Assembly (NCBI RefSeq): GCF_900103835.1
Contig: NZ_FNID01000008.1
Span: 3,887 to 67,886 of the forward strand
Source: Acetanaerobacterium elongatum
GTDB lineage: Bacteria > Bacillota > Clostridia > Oscillospirales > Ruminococcaceae
DNA length: 64,000 nt
Reading direction: 5' to 3'
The notes under the pieces are model-generated. The model was not told the DNA's origin. It saw only the letters and a program-made list of their open reading frames with translations, and searched no databases. This document shows, in pieces, positions 41,585 through 50,877 of this stretch (positions are counted from its first letter, which is position 1; each line of letters starts with the position of its first letter). The translations under genes and the position numbers were made by a program.

Positions 41585-42649
41585 CTATCTTAGGGCGCGT
41601 GCCGCGGCATCGGTTACAACCGTCTGTTGAATGGCCGTGGTCTTGCCGCCGGGGCTTTCGCAGTACATACGCAGCACGTCCCCCTTCTTCAGGTGAAAGT
41701 TGAAAAACTGATAGAAGCGGTTGTGCTCATCCGCTCGCACGGCATACCAGCCGCCGTTGTTTACGCTGGTGTAGATGATGTAGTTATACGGCGCCTTGCC
41801 TGTTACCGCGCAGTTGCCCGTAAAGGAGAGGTCGGGCGCAAAGTCAGAGAGCGAGCCGTAATCCTGTGTGATACCGGTGGGCACCGCGTCGTAGCTCTTG
41901 GCGGAATAATCCACCTTCTTGGGCGGTTTTTTCGGGTTGACGATGTAGTATACCCAGCTGATGGAATCGGTGCCTACCGAGGATTTAAAGCCGTCGGTGA
42001 GCAGCTTTTGCTTGGTGGTGTAGATGGTTTCGCCGTTCCACACATCATAGACGGTAAAGCGGTCGGCGGCGCGGTCGTAGCCTTGGATTACCACCGAATG
42101 CCCGATGCCTGTCTCCCACAGGTTGCCGATTAGGTACAGCCCTGAATTGAGCGCCGCGTCGGGATATTCCCATACGGAACGCAGTACACTTGCGTCGTAG
42201 TACAGCCCCTCTGATTTGGGCTCTGCCTGAAAGTTTGTGACGTAGCGCATGGCCTCGAAGGTTTGAGATTTTGTGCCGGGGTTGTTGACGTCTTTCCCCT
42301 CAAATATATACTTTACAATGGCCTGCTGCCCTGCATCGATGGTGGGTTTGCCGTCGATGGTATAGCCGATGGCGTCGCTTTTTAATCCGGAAAGATTTGA
42401 AGGTATCACCGCGCCGCTGGGTAGAAAGCTTGGGTTCTTATAAAGGCTGTTATACCGCATGCCCACCATCTTGGCGCAGGTTGCCCAGCACCAGCTGGTG
42501 CGGTTTTGTATGAAGGGCTTGGGGGCGCGCGGTGTGGTATCGGCATAGGCGGTGAAGCCCTCGAATACCAGCAGAAGGGTTGCCGCGGCCGTCATGACTG
42601 CGGCGGCTATGCGCAGCCGGAAGGCGGCTTTTTTAGAGAGTGTGTTCAT
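41585..42649 (-). CDS. secreted C39-like cysteine protease
   Basis: A 354-residue exported protein with a papain-like fold in the normal order: Cys54 in TSWCWATCAKM, His184 in GIGHSVVIQGYD and Asp202 in YDVWNG. This matches the C39-like (peptidase_C39_2/C70-like) group of surface proteases. The C-terminal 110 residues form a beta domain (ITQDYGSLSDFAPDLSF onward) that could be a binding module. The signal peptide ends at about residue 36 (TAYAD). It is cotranscribed with the membrane-anchored protein gene. Confidence 0.85.
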   Translation of the reverse strand: MNTLSKKAAFRLRIAAAVMTAAATLLLVFEGFTAYADTTPRAPKPFIQNRTSWCWATCAKMVGMRYNSLYKNPSFLPSGAVIPSNLSGLKSDAIGYTIDGKPTIDAGQQAIVKYIFEGKDVNNPGTKSQTFEAMRYVTNFQAEPKSEGLYYDASVLRSVWEYPDAALNSGLYLIGNLWETGIGHSVVIQGYDRAADRFTVYDVWNGETIYTTKQKLLTDGFKSSVGTDSISWVYYIVNPKKPPKKVDYSAKSYDAVPTGITQDYGSLSDFAPDLSFTGNCAVTGKAPYNYIIYTSVNNGGWYAVRADEHNRFYQFFNFHLKKGDVLRMYCESPGGKTTAIQQTVVTDAAARALR

Positions 42650-43039
42650 ACGAGAAGCTTCCTTTCTGCTTTAGTGGGGGGATTGTATAGGTGGCCGTTC
42701 GTGGGGGAATTGTAGGGGCAATAGGCGAATTTCGCACGCAAAAATCGCCTCAGCAATCGCCCGCCGGATACATATGGCATCCAGTGAGACTGCGGGCGCT
42801 TAGTAAGCGCCCCTACGTTCTCCACGTGGATTTGGATGATAAACCGCGGGGCGTCGAGGACGCCGCTCCCTACATTCCGCCGCAGGGTGGCGAATATATG
42901 GGGGCACCCGAACATTTTCCCCCTCCCGCATGGGGTTGCCCTGGATTTTTCGCCTGCCCCGTTGCGGGAGGGGGCTGGGGGTGGGTACATAGTTGCTAGA
43001 GATTAGTTGTTAGTAGAGAGAACCCCCAAGCGGAGAGAA
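42650..43039. repeat. intergenic region with REP-like palindromes
   Basis: No gene is seen in these 390 bases. Copies: 42712-42767 (long class with GTAGGGG foot, nearly the reverse complement of 25587-25641), 42790-42816 (GGGCGCTT class) and 42843-42875 (GGCGTC class). A larger fold-back, CCCTCCCGCA (42931-42940) with TGCGGGAGGG-like sequence (42962-42972), and a G-rich tail follow. Confidence 0.75.
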
Positions 43040-46000
43040 TTATGGATTAATCTCCCGCAGCCCCGCCTGATACTGCCTTAGAGTAAGCAGGTCGGAAAGG
43101 TTGACATCGCTGCTTTGTGCGGAGTAAGCGGTGGCGGAGGAACGGTTGATATCGTAGAGGTAGTAATCGTCCAGCGGGCCCTTGCCCGTAAGGAAGTTTA
43201 ACAGCCTTGTTATCGCCTCAGCGGCATCCACCGTGCCGTTTTTGTCTACATCGGCCTTCTTATCATCCAGAATGACGGAGCTGCCGCCGGTGCAGCCGTG
43301 AGGGTGGTTCAGCATAAGGTCAACCACTCCGCGGTAGGCGGCGCCGGGGATCAGATTGCCGGCGGCATCCACCGTAAACGCATCGGCGGGCTCGAAGCTG
43401 ACGGAGATGGCCTGCGGAGGGGCGTAGGCGGGGAGCAGCTCGAAGTGGAGAGGCGTTTTGGTGCCGCGGTAGATTTTGCCCGGCATATCGCTGGCAAGCA
43501 TCAGGAAGTCCAGCCCCACGATGGGGGTTTTATGGATGGGGAACCCGCCGTTTTGGAAGGCGGAGGTAGCCCAGGTAGTTGTAAAGTCCCAGCCGGTGTA
43601 CCTGGCCGGGTTTTGCATATCCGCTGCGTAAAGCCCTGTAAGGCAGCCCGCTGCGGTGCCTAGGCCGTTTAAATACATGCTGTTTTTAGTGCTGAGGTTA
43701 TAGTAGCAGTTCGTAAGAGCGGTATCGTAGCCGTAATAACCGAAGAACGCACCCTTGGTGGTGGCGGGCCCGCTGATTTTTGTGGATGCATAACAGTCTT
43801 GAAAGCTGCATCCGCCCGGAAGTACCGTCATGCCGGCAGCGTAGCTGAACTGAGGCAGGTTTGCGGCAGTGATGGTGCTTACCGCGTAGCTGTTACTTAC
43901 TGTTGTCTGCTGCAGCTCGTCGGCAAGACCGCTTTGGCTGGTGAGCTTACCGCCCGTCTGCCCCTTGGAGGAGAGTGCTGCAATGGCAAAGCTCTCGTCT
44001 ATCGTACTGATGCTTGCGTAGCTGAGCAGGCCGCCGTTGCTGCACCAGTTGCCGCCTGACTGTGAAATATCACCCATAAAGCCACAGCGGGAGAGATTGG
44101 CTTTTATGGCGTAGCCAATAAGACCGCCGGAGTAGGTATAGGCCTTCATGCTGCCGGTGAGCGTTACCCTGACACTGCCCCTTACAAAGCAGTTCTGCAC
44201 CGTGGCGCTGTCCGCGCGCGCGGCAAGCCCGCCGATGATATAGTTGCCTTCATTCTGCAAGGCGGAAACGGTGATGCTGACGTTATTGAGGATCACGTTC
44301 TTTACGGTGCCGTTTTCAATGCAGTTGAACAGCCCCAAGCCCGTGTTTTCGCTGATGGGCTGGGTGGCGTTGACGGTGAGGTTGCTGATGACATAGCTGT
44401 TGCCGTCGTAGTTGGCCTCAAACGCATACCCTATGTAGTAGGTGGCGATCGGCGTCCAGTTCGGGATGCCGGAAAGGTCGATATCGGCATTTTGCTTAAA
44501 GTATTTGCCGCAGTATTCTTTGCCCGTAAAGCCGCCGAGCAGCAGCAGATCTGTGGGGGAATCGACAATGTAGGGGTTTGATAGGCTGCCGTCGCCGGAG
44601 CCGTAATCCCCCACCACGATATTGATGTCGGCGGCCGCGACGGGCACCGACGGGCTTTTGTAGGTGACAATGCAGCGCACCTGCGCGATCCCCTGCGCAC
44701 CCGCAACCGGCTTAACCGTGCAGGCGGAGCCGCTGGGAGCAAGGGTGACGAAGGACGAGCCGTTGGTGATGTCCCAGTCGTAGGAGAGCACATCCTCGGG
44801 CTTGACGGCCAATGCGGTTACCGTGATGCCCGCTGTATTGGTATTTTTAAGGTAGTCTACCGTCTTTATAAGGGTGACATTGCCGATAAAGCTCTTTTTG
44901 CTGCGCATGTAGGTGCTTTCCGCCGAGGCCATGGCCGCGAATGTCCAGCACGCGCCCACGTCGCGCTGGTTTTTTACCGAGGTGACCTCGCCGGTGCTGC
45001 GCAGGTCGTAGGTTGAGGGCAGCGAACCGCCGGTAGCGGGTTCGGCGCCGTTAGAGAAGTACAGGGTGTTCGGGTCGAGCAGCACACCGGGGGTAAAGGC
45101 GCCCGATTCCGAGCCGCCCACAAGGGGCTGCTCCGGCAGCGGGATAGGCTTCTGCTCAGCAACCTCAACCGCAAATCGGCTTGAAGAGGCAGGATTGCTC
45201 TCTGCGGGGGCTTCGGCGGCTCCCGTAACGGGCTCGCTTGTGCCGGGTACGGCTTCGCTTTCACCCACAACCGGCGCGCTTTCGCCCGGCAGCGGGGTTG
45301 CGGTGCTTTCTGCGGGGGCAGGCGGCGCAGCTGGTTCACTGCCGCCCAATACCGGTTCATTAGCTCCGCCGGTTGTGCCGTTCACAGTAAAAGCCTTGAT
45401 GCAGAGGTTGCCCTTAATATTGCTATAGTCCGAGCCGGTCAGGTCATCCCAGCCGCCGTTATAGAGATAGCTTTGCTCCGGGGCCATGGTAAGGTTGAGC
45501 TGTACCTTCTGCTGTGTGCCTGCGTAATACTGCTGCTGCTCGATGCAAACCGCATAGCCGGTTGTGTTGGATATTATAAGAATTACCGCAAACCGCTGCC
45601 CCTGTGCAACCGCAACCGGCGTAGTCAGCGAAACGGTGTGATAGCCCGCATAGGGCTGTGTGCCGCTTGCGTTGGGGGTGGCTTCGCTCAGGGCGACGGC
45701 AGAGGGCAGAGTATCTCCGGTAGCCACATATACCGAATAGTTGACATTGGGGGAGGTTGTATAGAACGACACCGCCTTCACCGTTTCGTTGCCGCCGGCG
45801 GTAAACTTGTTGGCAAGGGTGTAGGAGGTTAAAGTATTACCGCTGGGGTCAGAAAGCCTGAAGGCGCTGGTATAGCCGTATGGGTCGTGCTGATAGTTAT
45901 GGTCGTAGCTTTCGGCATTGGCGTCCCCCGTTTTAAATACGGCGGTAGCGTTGGAATATTGTTTACCGTCGATTACAATCGGTTTACCGAGGCATTGGTC

Positions 46001-46747
46001 GTTATACGAAAGGTAGAAGTACCCGCCCAGCGCGCCGCCGGTGCCGTAGCTGTTTTTGATGAGGAACGCGCCGGGGGCAGAGGGCCGGTTGCTCGCGGAG
46101 AAGTTGGTAACGGCGTAGTTATCGTCCCACCCTACCACCGTAACCGCGTGGCCGTAGTTGGCAAGCAGTTGGACAGACGGCGGCAGATAGTAGGCGGCGG
46201 TGGTGCTGGTGGTGTTCATGTACTCTGACAGGTATTGCATTGAGATGTACGCAGCGCCGTTATCATATACCGCCTGCTTGATGGCGGCAATATCGGTTGT
46301 GTTATCGCTGTCGGTATGCGGGATCATCAGCACATCGGAGATGCGCGTTACGGGAGAGTAGCCGGTGATAAGCTTATAGTTGTAGTAGGGGTCGTCGCCC
46401 TCGTTGATGGGGCCGCCCCAGCGCGCGAAATAGGCCGCCGCCATATTCGCCGTGCCGCCGGTGTTTACCCCGCCGTAATAGCCGTAGGGCGCGCCGGAAT
46501 AGAAGGCAGACATCAGCAGATTGTTTTCGGAAAAATCCACAACATCCCCGCCGCCGGTGGAGGGCTGTTCCGCCGCAGCACCGTTTTTATCGGCATGACC
46601 AAGCCCGCCTTCCCTTTCGGGAGGGGCGGCGTTGGTGATTACGGGAGATGCTGAGCCATCCTCTGCGGTAATGGTGGTAATGGGACAGAGGGCGAGCACC
46701 AGTGCCATGGCCAGAATGAGAGTGAATAGTTTAGTAAATCTTTTCAT
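43040..46747 (-). CDS. papain-like protein with permuted catalytic domain, GLUG repeats and dockerin-like end (protein A)
   Basis: A 1235-residue secreted protein. After the signal peptide (about 1-29), residues 68-255 match the second half of a C1A papain domain, with His200 in NYGHAVTVVGWDDNY and Asn232 in FLIKNSYG, followed by a lectin-like domain (about 290-455). A Pro/Glu/Ser/Gly linker (460-570) leads to the missing first half: LPSTYDLRSTGEVTSVKNQ with Gln594 and Cys600 in DVGACWTFAAMAS. An Ig-like segment, GLUG-type beta-helix repeats (about 800-1010) and a dockerin-like end (DVDKNGTVDAAEAITRLL at 1166-1183, DVNLSDLLTLRQY) follow. In normal relatives Cys precedes His. Confidence 0.85.
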   Translation of the reverse strand: MKRFTKLFTLILAMALVLALCPITTITAEDGSASPVITNAAPPEREGGLGHADKNGAAAEQPSTGGGDVVDFSENNLLMSAFYSGAPYGYYGGVNTGGTANMAAAYFARWGGPINEGDDPYYNYKLITGYSPVTRISDVLMIPHTDSDNTTDIAAIKQAVYDNGAAYISMQYLSEYMNTTSTTAAYYLPPSVQLLANYGHAVTVVGWDDNYAVTNFSASNRPSAPGAFLIKNSYGTGGALGGYFYLSYNDQCLGKPIVIDGKQYSNATAVFKTGDANAESYDHNYQHDPYGYTSAFRLSDPSGNTLTSYTLANKFTAGGNETVKAVSFYTTSPNVNYSVYVATGDTLPSAVALSEATPNASGTQPYAGYHTVSLTTPVAVAQGQRFAVILIISNTTGYAVCIEQQQYYAGTQQKVQLNLTMAPEQSYLYNGGWDDLTGSDYSNIKGNLCIKAFTVNGTTGGANEPVLGGSEPAAPPAPAESTATPLPGESAPVVGESEAVPGTSEPVTGAAEAPAESNPASSSRFAVEVAEQKPIPLPEQPLVGGSESGAFTPGVLLDPNTLYFSNGAEPATGGSLPSTYDLRSTGEVTSVKNQRDVGACWTFAAMASAESTYMRSKKSFIGNVTLIKTVDYLKNTNTAGITVTALAVKPEDVLSYDWDITNGSSFVTLAPSGSACTVKPVAGAQGIAQVRCIVTYKSPSVPVAAADINIVVGDYGSGDGSLSNPYIVDSPTDLLLLGGFTGKEYCGKYFKQNADIDLSGIPNWTPIATYYIGYAFEANYDGNSYVISNLTVNATQPISENTGLGLFNCIENGTVKNVILNNVSITVSALQNEGNYIIGGLAARADSATVQNCFVRGSVRVTLTGSMKAYTYSGGLIGYAIKANLSRCGFMGDISQSGGNWCSNGGLLSYASISTIDESFAIAALSSKGQTGGKLTSQSGLADELQQTTVSNSYAVSTITAANLPQFSYAAGMTVLPGGCSFQDCYASTKISGPATTKGAFFGYYGYDTALTNCYYNLSTKNSMYLNGLGTAAGCLTGLYAADMQNPARYTGWDFTTTWATSAFQNGGFPIHKTPIVGLDFLMLASDMPGKIYRGTKTPLHFELLPAYAPPQAISVSFEPADAFTVDAAGNLIPGAAYRGVVDLMLNHPHGCTGGSSVILDDKKADVDKNGTVDAAEAITRLLNFLTGKGPLDDYYLYDINRSSATAYSAQSSDVNLSDLLTLRQYQAGLREINP

Positions 46748-46796
46748 AACGTTCTCTTTCTTTTTACGGTGAATGGTATGTATAGATAGGGGCTGT

Positions 46797-46832
46797 TAAA
46801 AAGGCAGTTCTTCCCGCGGTTGCGGGAAGAAC
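46797..46832 (-). terminator. terminator between the two papain-like genes
   Basis: On the minus strand GTTCTTCCCGC / GCGGGAAGAAC, an 11-bp perfect stem with a 4-base loop, is followed by TGCCTTTTT. It should end most transcripts of protein B before the gene for protein A. Confidence 0.75.
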
Positions 46833-46914
46833 CTAAGATGTCGTTATTGAAAGTGAAAGCCCGCAGATTAATAGGACTTGCCGACAGTCTGGAAGATACC
46901 ACGAAGGGACTTAA

Positions 46915-49900
46915 TCATCCGGCGGTATCATCGGGATTAACGCCTGCGTTGGATTGCTGCATTTTAAGCAGGTCGGTAAGCGAGAGGTCTTCTTGAACGA
47001 TGTTATAGTTATCTGAGACCGTCGTTTTGCCGTCTTTATCCTTATGGTCGGCGTTGAGTACGTATGGGTCGGTTACTGTGGGGGTTTTGCCCGTAAGCCA
47101 GTTAAGAAGTGCCGTTACTGCCTGGCTGTATTCACACTTGCCATCAAAGTTTACGTCGCCAATGCGCGTAAATATTTGCATATTGTGCGGTGAAGAAGGA
47201 ACCCCGGTGACAGACACGGTAGCTGCGCCGTATTTGCCCGCCTTAAGCAAGCCGGCATCAAAGGTTACAACTTTTGAATCACTCACGGTGATATCCAACG
47301 GCCTTGGCCACGCATACTCAGGGAAAAACCTACCGCAAAGCGGTGTGGCTTGTGAGCTGAAAAGAGTTTTACACACTCTGCTGCTAAATTCAAACTGATC
47401 AACTTCGCCGATTGGATTACGCAGCACCGGCACATAGCTGATTGGGCCGGGGGCCATTACCCAGTTTGTGGTAAAGTTAAAGCCGGTAAACGACGTTTGC
47501 TGCGCCATCTGCTGGGCGGTAAGGCCCTTTGGCGCGCTGGTGAAGGTTCCGAGTACTACCCCGTCCCCCGCCGCGGTTTTATCGTAGTAGCAGTTGGAAA
47601 GCTTTTGAGTACCGCTGCACCACGCGGCGATAGCGCCCTTTCGGCTGCCGGATTCTGTGAAGCTCTTGTCGTAGTTAACGCTTGTATAGCAGTTTGTAAA
47701 GGAACACTGATTTCGGGCTTCGCGCGTGATTCCGCCCGCACATACGCCGATTGCACTGCCTAGGGTAGAAAAGGTTCCCGTTGCATAGCAATCGGTAATA
47801 TTTGCTTTATCGGCAAACCCGGCAAGCCCGCCAAAGGAGGATTCTTTGCCGCCGTGTGCGTTAAGGTTAGCAAAGGAATTGGAAACGGTGGCATTTGTTG
47901 CACGGCCAATCAGCCCGCCGATTGTAATTTTTTTGGTTGACGTCATATGAATTGAACCGGAGAAGCTGCAGTGCTTTACCACAGTATTGTCCTTTGCATC
48001 GCCAATCAGCCCGCCTACACTCGGTTCGGTGGCATTGTCTTGTGAAAGTGTAAAGCCGTACTCGCCAGAAACAGCACAGTTTTGTATGGTGGAGTTCTGT
48101 GCACGCCCGGCAATGCCGCCAACATAGCATTCGCCGACAAAATAGCTGGGAGATGCTTCGATATCTGCGTCGTAAAGTATTATGTTTTCGATGGTGCCGC
48201 CGTTTACACAGCCGAAGAGCCCTGCGGGTTCAAACGAGAAAAGCGTGATAAGATTAAACCCATTAATTTTAAATCCGCCGCCGTTAAAGGAGCCCATGAA
48301 GGGGTTGGCTGCATCACCGATGGGGTGCCAGTAATCGGTGAGGGTGATGTCGTTTGTTTGGGTAAAGTTAAGCCCCTGTGAAGGTTTGCCCTTAAAGCAG
48401 TCGATGAGCTGGAGGCCCATGGGGGTGCTTACTTCGAAGGGCTTGGCTTCAGTACCATCACCTGAACCATAGTTGGTAACGGGAATGCGGAAGGTGCAAA
48501 CGTAGGTGTCACCGTTGGTGTAAGCAACCTTGCCCTCAACCTTCAACTCGGTTTCAGGCGCTCCCGCTTTGTAGTTAAAGGTAACGGATTTGTTGGTTAA
48601 AGATGTATTGGTTACGGCAATGTCACCGGATTTTATCGTCCAGCTGTAAGAGGACACCAAAGAGGCCGGGGCAACGGCGGTTAATGTAATACTGCTGCCG
48701 GTGGAGTTTTTTAAATAACGAGACGACTGACTGAACTTTGCGTCTGTCTTAGAATTATCCAATCCGTTCTCGGTTAGGTAAGCACTCTCTATGGAAGACA
48801 TGGTTGCGAAGGTCCAACAGGCGCCGTAATTCCCTTGATTCTTTACAGAGGTAACACGTCCCAGGGGCAACAGGGAGTATTTTGCAGCGAAGTTGCCGCC
48901 TGTAGAAATTTCGCCCATATCCGCAAGGGTTCTTCCGTTAAAGAAATCGTATGGTGCGGGGATTTCACCGAAGGCGCGCCCGGCTTCACCACTGCCGCCA
49001 ACAGCGGGGGGTTCCCCGAGCTGCTTAAGAGCGCCCTTAAATGCGTCCCGTGGCTCCGGAATCACGGTGGAGAATTCCACGCTGCCGGTTACAGGCTCGT
49101 TGACCGCCGAAGCTCCGGGAGCAGTTTGCTCGGAGCCGCCCGGAACGGGAGGTTCGGATTGTCCCGGAACCGGTTGTGAATCCCCCACTGTCGGAGGATC
49201 TCCCGCGATATTCGAGCTGCCGATAGCCGGCGAAGAACCGGGCGTAACAACATCGGATTGACCGGCGACAGGGGAGCTGCCGGGCGTTGCCGGTTCTGTG
49301 CCGGAGCCTCCGACAACAGGCGGATTGCCGTTGTGCGAAGAACCGTCCATTCCTGCCCCGGCTACAAAAGCTTTTACACAGACATTCATAGGAACGTAAC
49401 TTCCATTTGAGGTTAGCAAAGAAGTGGTGTCTCTCCATACCCCATTGACAAAAACGTAGCTCTGCCCAGCACCGATCGTCGCTTTGGAGTTGTATCCGCT
49501 CTCCTTTACCTCAAGCGGAATACCAACCACACCGGCAGTGGGGTTTTGTACGGCGATGATTACCTCAAAGTCTTTGCCGGCGGGGATGGTCACGTTCTGC
49601 AACAGATTAATGGTATGATAGCCCGGATAATAAGCCGTTCCCACTGCGCTGGGTGCAGGCAGTCCGGTAGTAGATGTAGGAATTGATAAGCCACCGCCGG
49701 AGGACAGGGGGTGTACATAGATACGGTAACTGTCGTTATAGCTATAGGTATAAAACGATACGGCGGCGATATCTTTTTGCGTAGTGGTGTTAAACTTGTT
49801 GGCATAGAAAACATAGTTTGGGGTTGTTACCCCATGTACATATACCGCGCCGTAGTCATCATAGCTGAACACGCCGGAATAGTTATTGGTGTTCTCCACC

Positions 49901-50760
49901 TTGGTAAAAAAGGTTGCCGAATCGCTGGAATACCTTACCTGATCGTTTGAATAGTAGCCCTCAACTGCCGATACTAAAAATCTGTCATAATAAGAAACAT
50001 AATAGTACCCGCTTTGCCCGGCGCTTGTACCCCAGCTGTTTTTAATAATAAATGCACCCTTCCCCGGAGGGGTAACTTTAGCCGGACAGCCGGAGAAGTT
50101 GGAAGCAAGGTAATCATCGTCCCAGCCTACAATGGTAATGGCGTGCCCTCCGCCATAAGTTATGTTTGTAGCGGCGTTTTTGGGGAAATAATAGGTGCCC
50201 TTTGTCTGGTTTTCACATCGCCCATCCCACCAAAGAGAGGCATACGCCGCGCCGTGGTCCATAATAGCCTGCTTTACCGCATCATTGGCAAGCGGCTGAT
50301 TATAAGGCTTTTTGGGGATGGAGATAATCTCCTGCACGCGCTTTGCTGTTTGCGCGCTGCTGTTTATTACAATATTACTATCGGATAACGTTCCGGCATA
50401 ATCCGGGTAGGGATTGTCGGCTTCGTTTACAGGGTCGGCCCAGCGGGTTAAGAAGGAGGTGGCCATTTCAGCGTTGCCGCCGGAACCAAGCCCCAGATCG
50501 TAGCTAAAGGGCTGATCCGGGCGGGTACCCCCCGCAAACAGGTGCATCTCTGATAGGTCAATATAATCAGCCGCCCCCGTTGCGGGTTCGCTTGCGCCTT
50601 CAAGCTGCGGCTCTACCGTGATATACTGCCCCGGCAGGGCGCTGTCGCCCGGGGCGGCACTGTCGGCGCCCGTTCCCTCCGCCGCAAGGCTTGCGGGAAG
50701 CAGAGAAAGCGCCATAAGCACCGTAAGCACCAAGGAAACCAGCTTTTTGCATCTTTTCAT
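46915..50760 (-). CDS. papain-like protein with permuted catalytic domain, GLUG repeats and dockerin-like end (protein B)
   Basis: A 1281-residue secreted paralogue of protein A with the same order. Signal peptide to about 27; second half of the papain domain at about 65-265 (YIDLSEMHLF, His206 in GGGHAITIVGWDDDY, Asn241 in GAFIIKNSWG); lectin-like domain at about 300-465; Pro/Gly/Ser/Glu linker (480-600); then the first half, RVTSVKNQGNYGACWTFATM, with Gln642 and Cys648. GLUG-type repeats follow (GGIAGRAQNSTIQNCAVSG and others) and a dockerin-like end (GDVNFDGKCEYSQAVTALL, then EDLSLTDLLKMQQ). All four catalytic positions are kept. It may be active if the halves fold together. Confidence 0.85.
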   Translation of the reverse strand: MKRCKKLVSLVLTVLMALSLLPASLAAEGTGADSAAPGDSALPGQYITVEPQLEGASEPATGAADYIDLSEMHLFAGGTRPDQPFSYDLGLGSGGNAEMATSFLTRWADPVNEADNPYPDYAGTLSDSNIVINSSAQTAKRVQEIISIPKKPYNQPLANDAVKQAIMDHGAAYASLWWDGRCENQTKGTYYFPKNAATNITYGGGHAITIVGWDDDYLASNFSGCPAKVTPPGKGAFIIKNSWGTSAGQSGYYYVSYYDRFLVSAVEGYYSNDQVRYSSDSATFFTKVENTNNYSGVFSYDDYGAVYVHGVTTPNYVFYANKFNTTTQKDIAAVSFYTYSYNDSYRIYVHPLSSGGGLSIPTSTTGLPAPSAVGTAYYPGYHTINLLQNVTIPAGKDFEVIIAVQNPTAGVVGIPLEVKESGYNSKATIGAGQSYVFVNGVWRDTTSLLTSNGSYVPMNVCVKAFVAGAGMDGSSHNGNPPVVGGSGTEPATPGSSPVAGQSDVVTPGSSPAIGSSNIAGDPPTVGDSQPVPGQSEPPVPGGSEQTAPGASAVNEPVTGSVEFSTVIPEPRDAFKGALKQLGEPPAVGGSGEAGRAFGEIPAPYDFFNGRTLADMGEISTGGNFAAKYSLLPLGRVTSVKNQGNYGACWTFATMSSIESAYLTENGLDNSKTDAKFSQSSRYLKNSTGSSITLTAVAPASLVSSYSWTIKSGDIAVTNTSLTNKSVTFNYKAGAPETELKVEGKVAYTNGDTYVCTFRIPVTNYGSGDGTEAKPFEVSTPMGLQLIDCFKGKPSQGLNFTQTNDITLTDYWHPIGDAANPFMGSFNGGGFKINGFNLITLFSFEPAGLFGCVNGGTIENIILYDADIEASPSYFVGECYVGGIAGRAQNSTIQNCAVSGEYGFTLSQDNATEPSVGGLIGDAKDNTVVKHCSFSGSIHMTSTKKITIGGLIGRATNATVSNSFANLNAHGGKESSFGGLAGFADKANITDCYATGTFSTLGSAIGVCAGGITREARNQCSFTNCYTSVNYDKSFTESGSRKGAIAAWCSGTQKLSNCYYDKTAAGDGVVLGTFTSAPKGLTAQQMAQQTSFTGFNFTTNWVMAPGPISYVPVLRNPIGEVDQFEFSSRVCKTLFSSQATPLCGRFFPEYAWPRPLDITVSDSKVVTFDAGLLKAGKYGAATVSVTGVPSSPHNMQIFTRIGDVNFDGKCEYSQAVTALLNWLTGKTPTVTDPYVLNADHKDKDGKTTVSDNYNIVQEDLSLTDLLKMQQSNAGVNPDDTAG

Positions 50761-50877
50761 TGTATTTTCCCCCTTATGTCACACGGGCGACGGAATGAAC
50801 GCCCGCACTAAAAATCCTGTTTTCGGGTATATTGCCGCCGCCCCTGCCCTTTTGCAAGGGGCGGCGGTATTTGGGGC
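50761..50877 (-). other. spacer with hairpins between proteins B and C
   Basis: The 117-base gap contains CGGGCG / CGCCCG at about 50785-50806 and a large GC-rich stem GCCGCCGCCCC / GGGGCGGCGGT at 50835-50872. No T run follows on the minus strand, so readthrough from gene C into gene B is likely. Confidence 0.5.
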
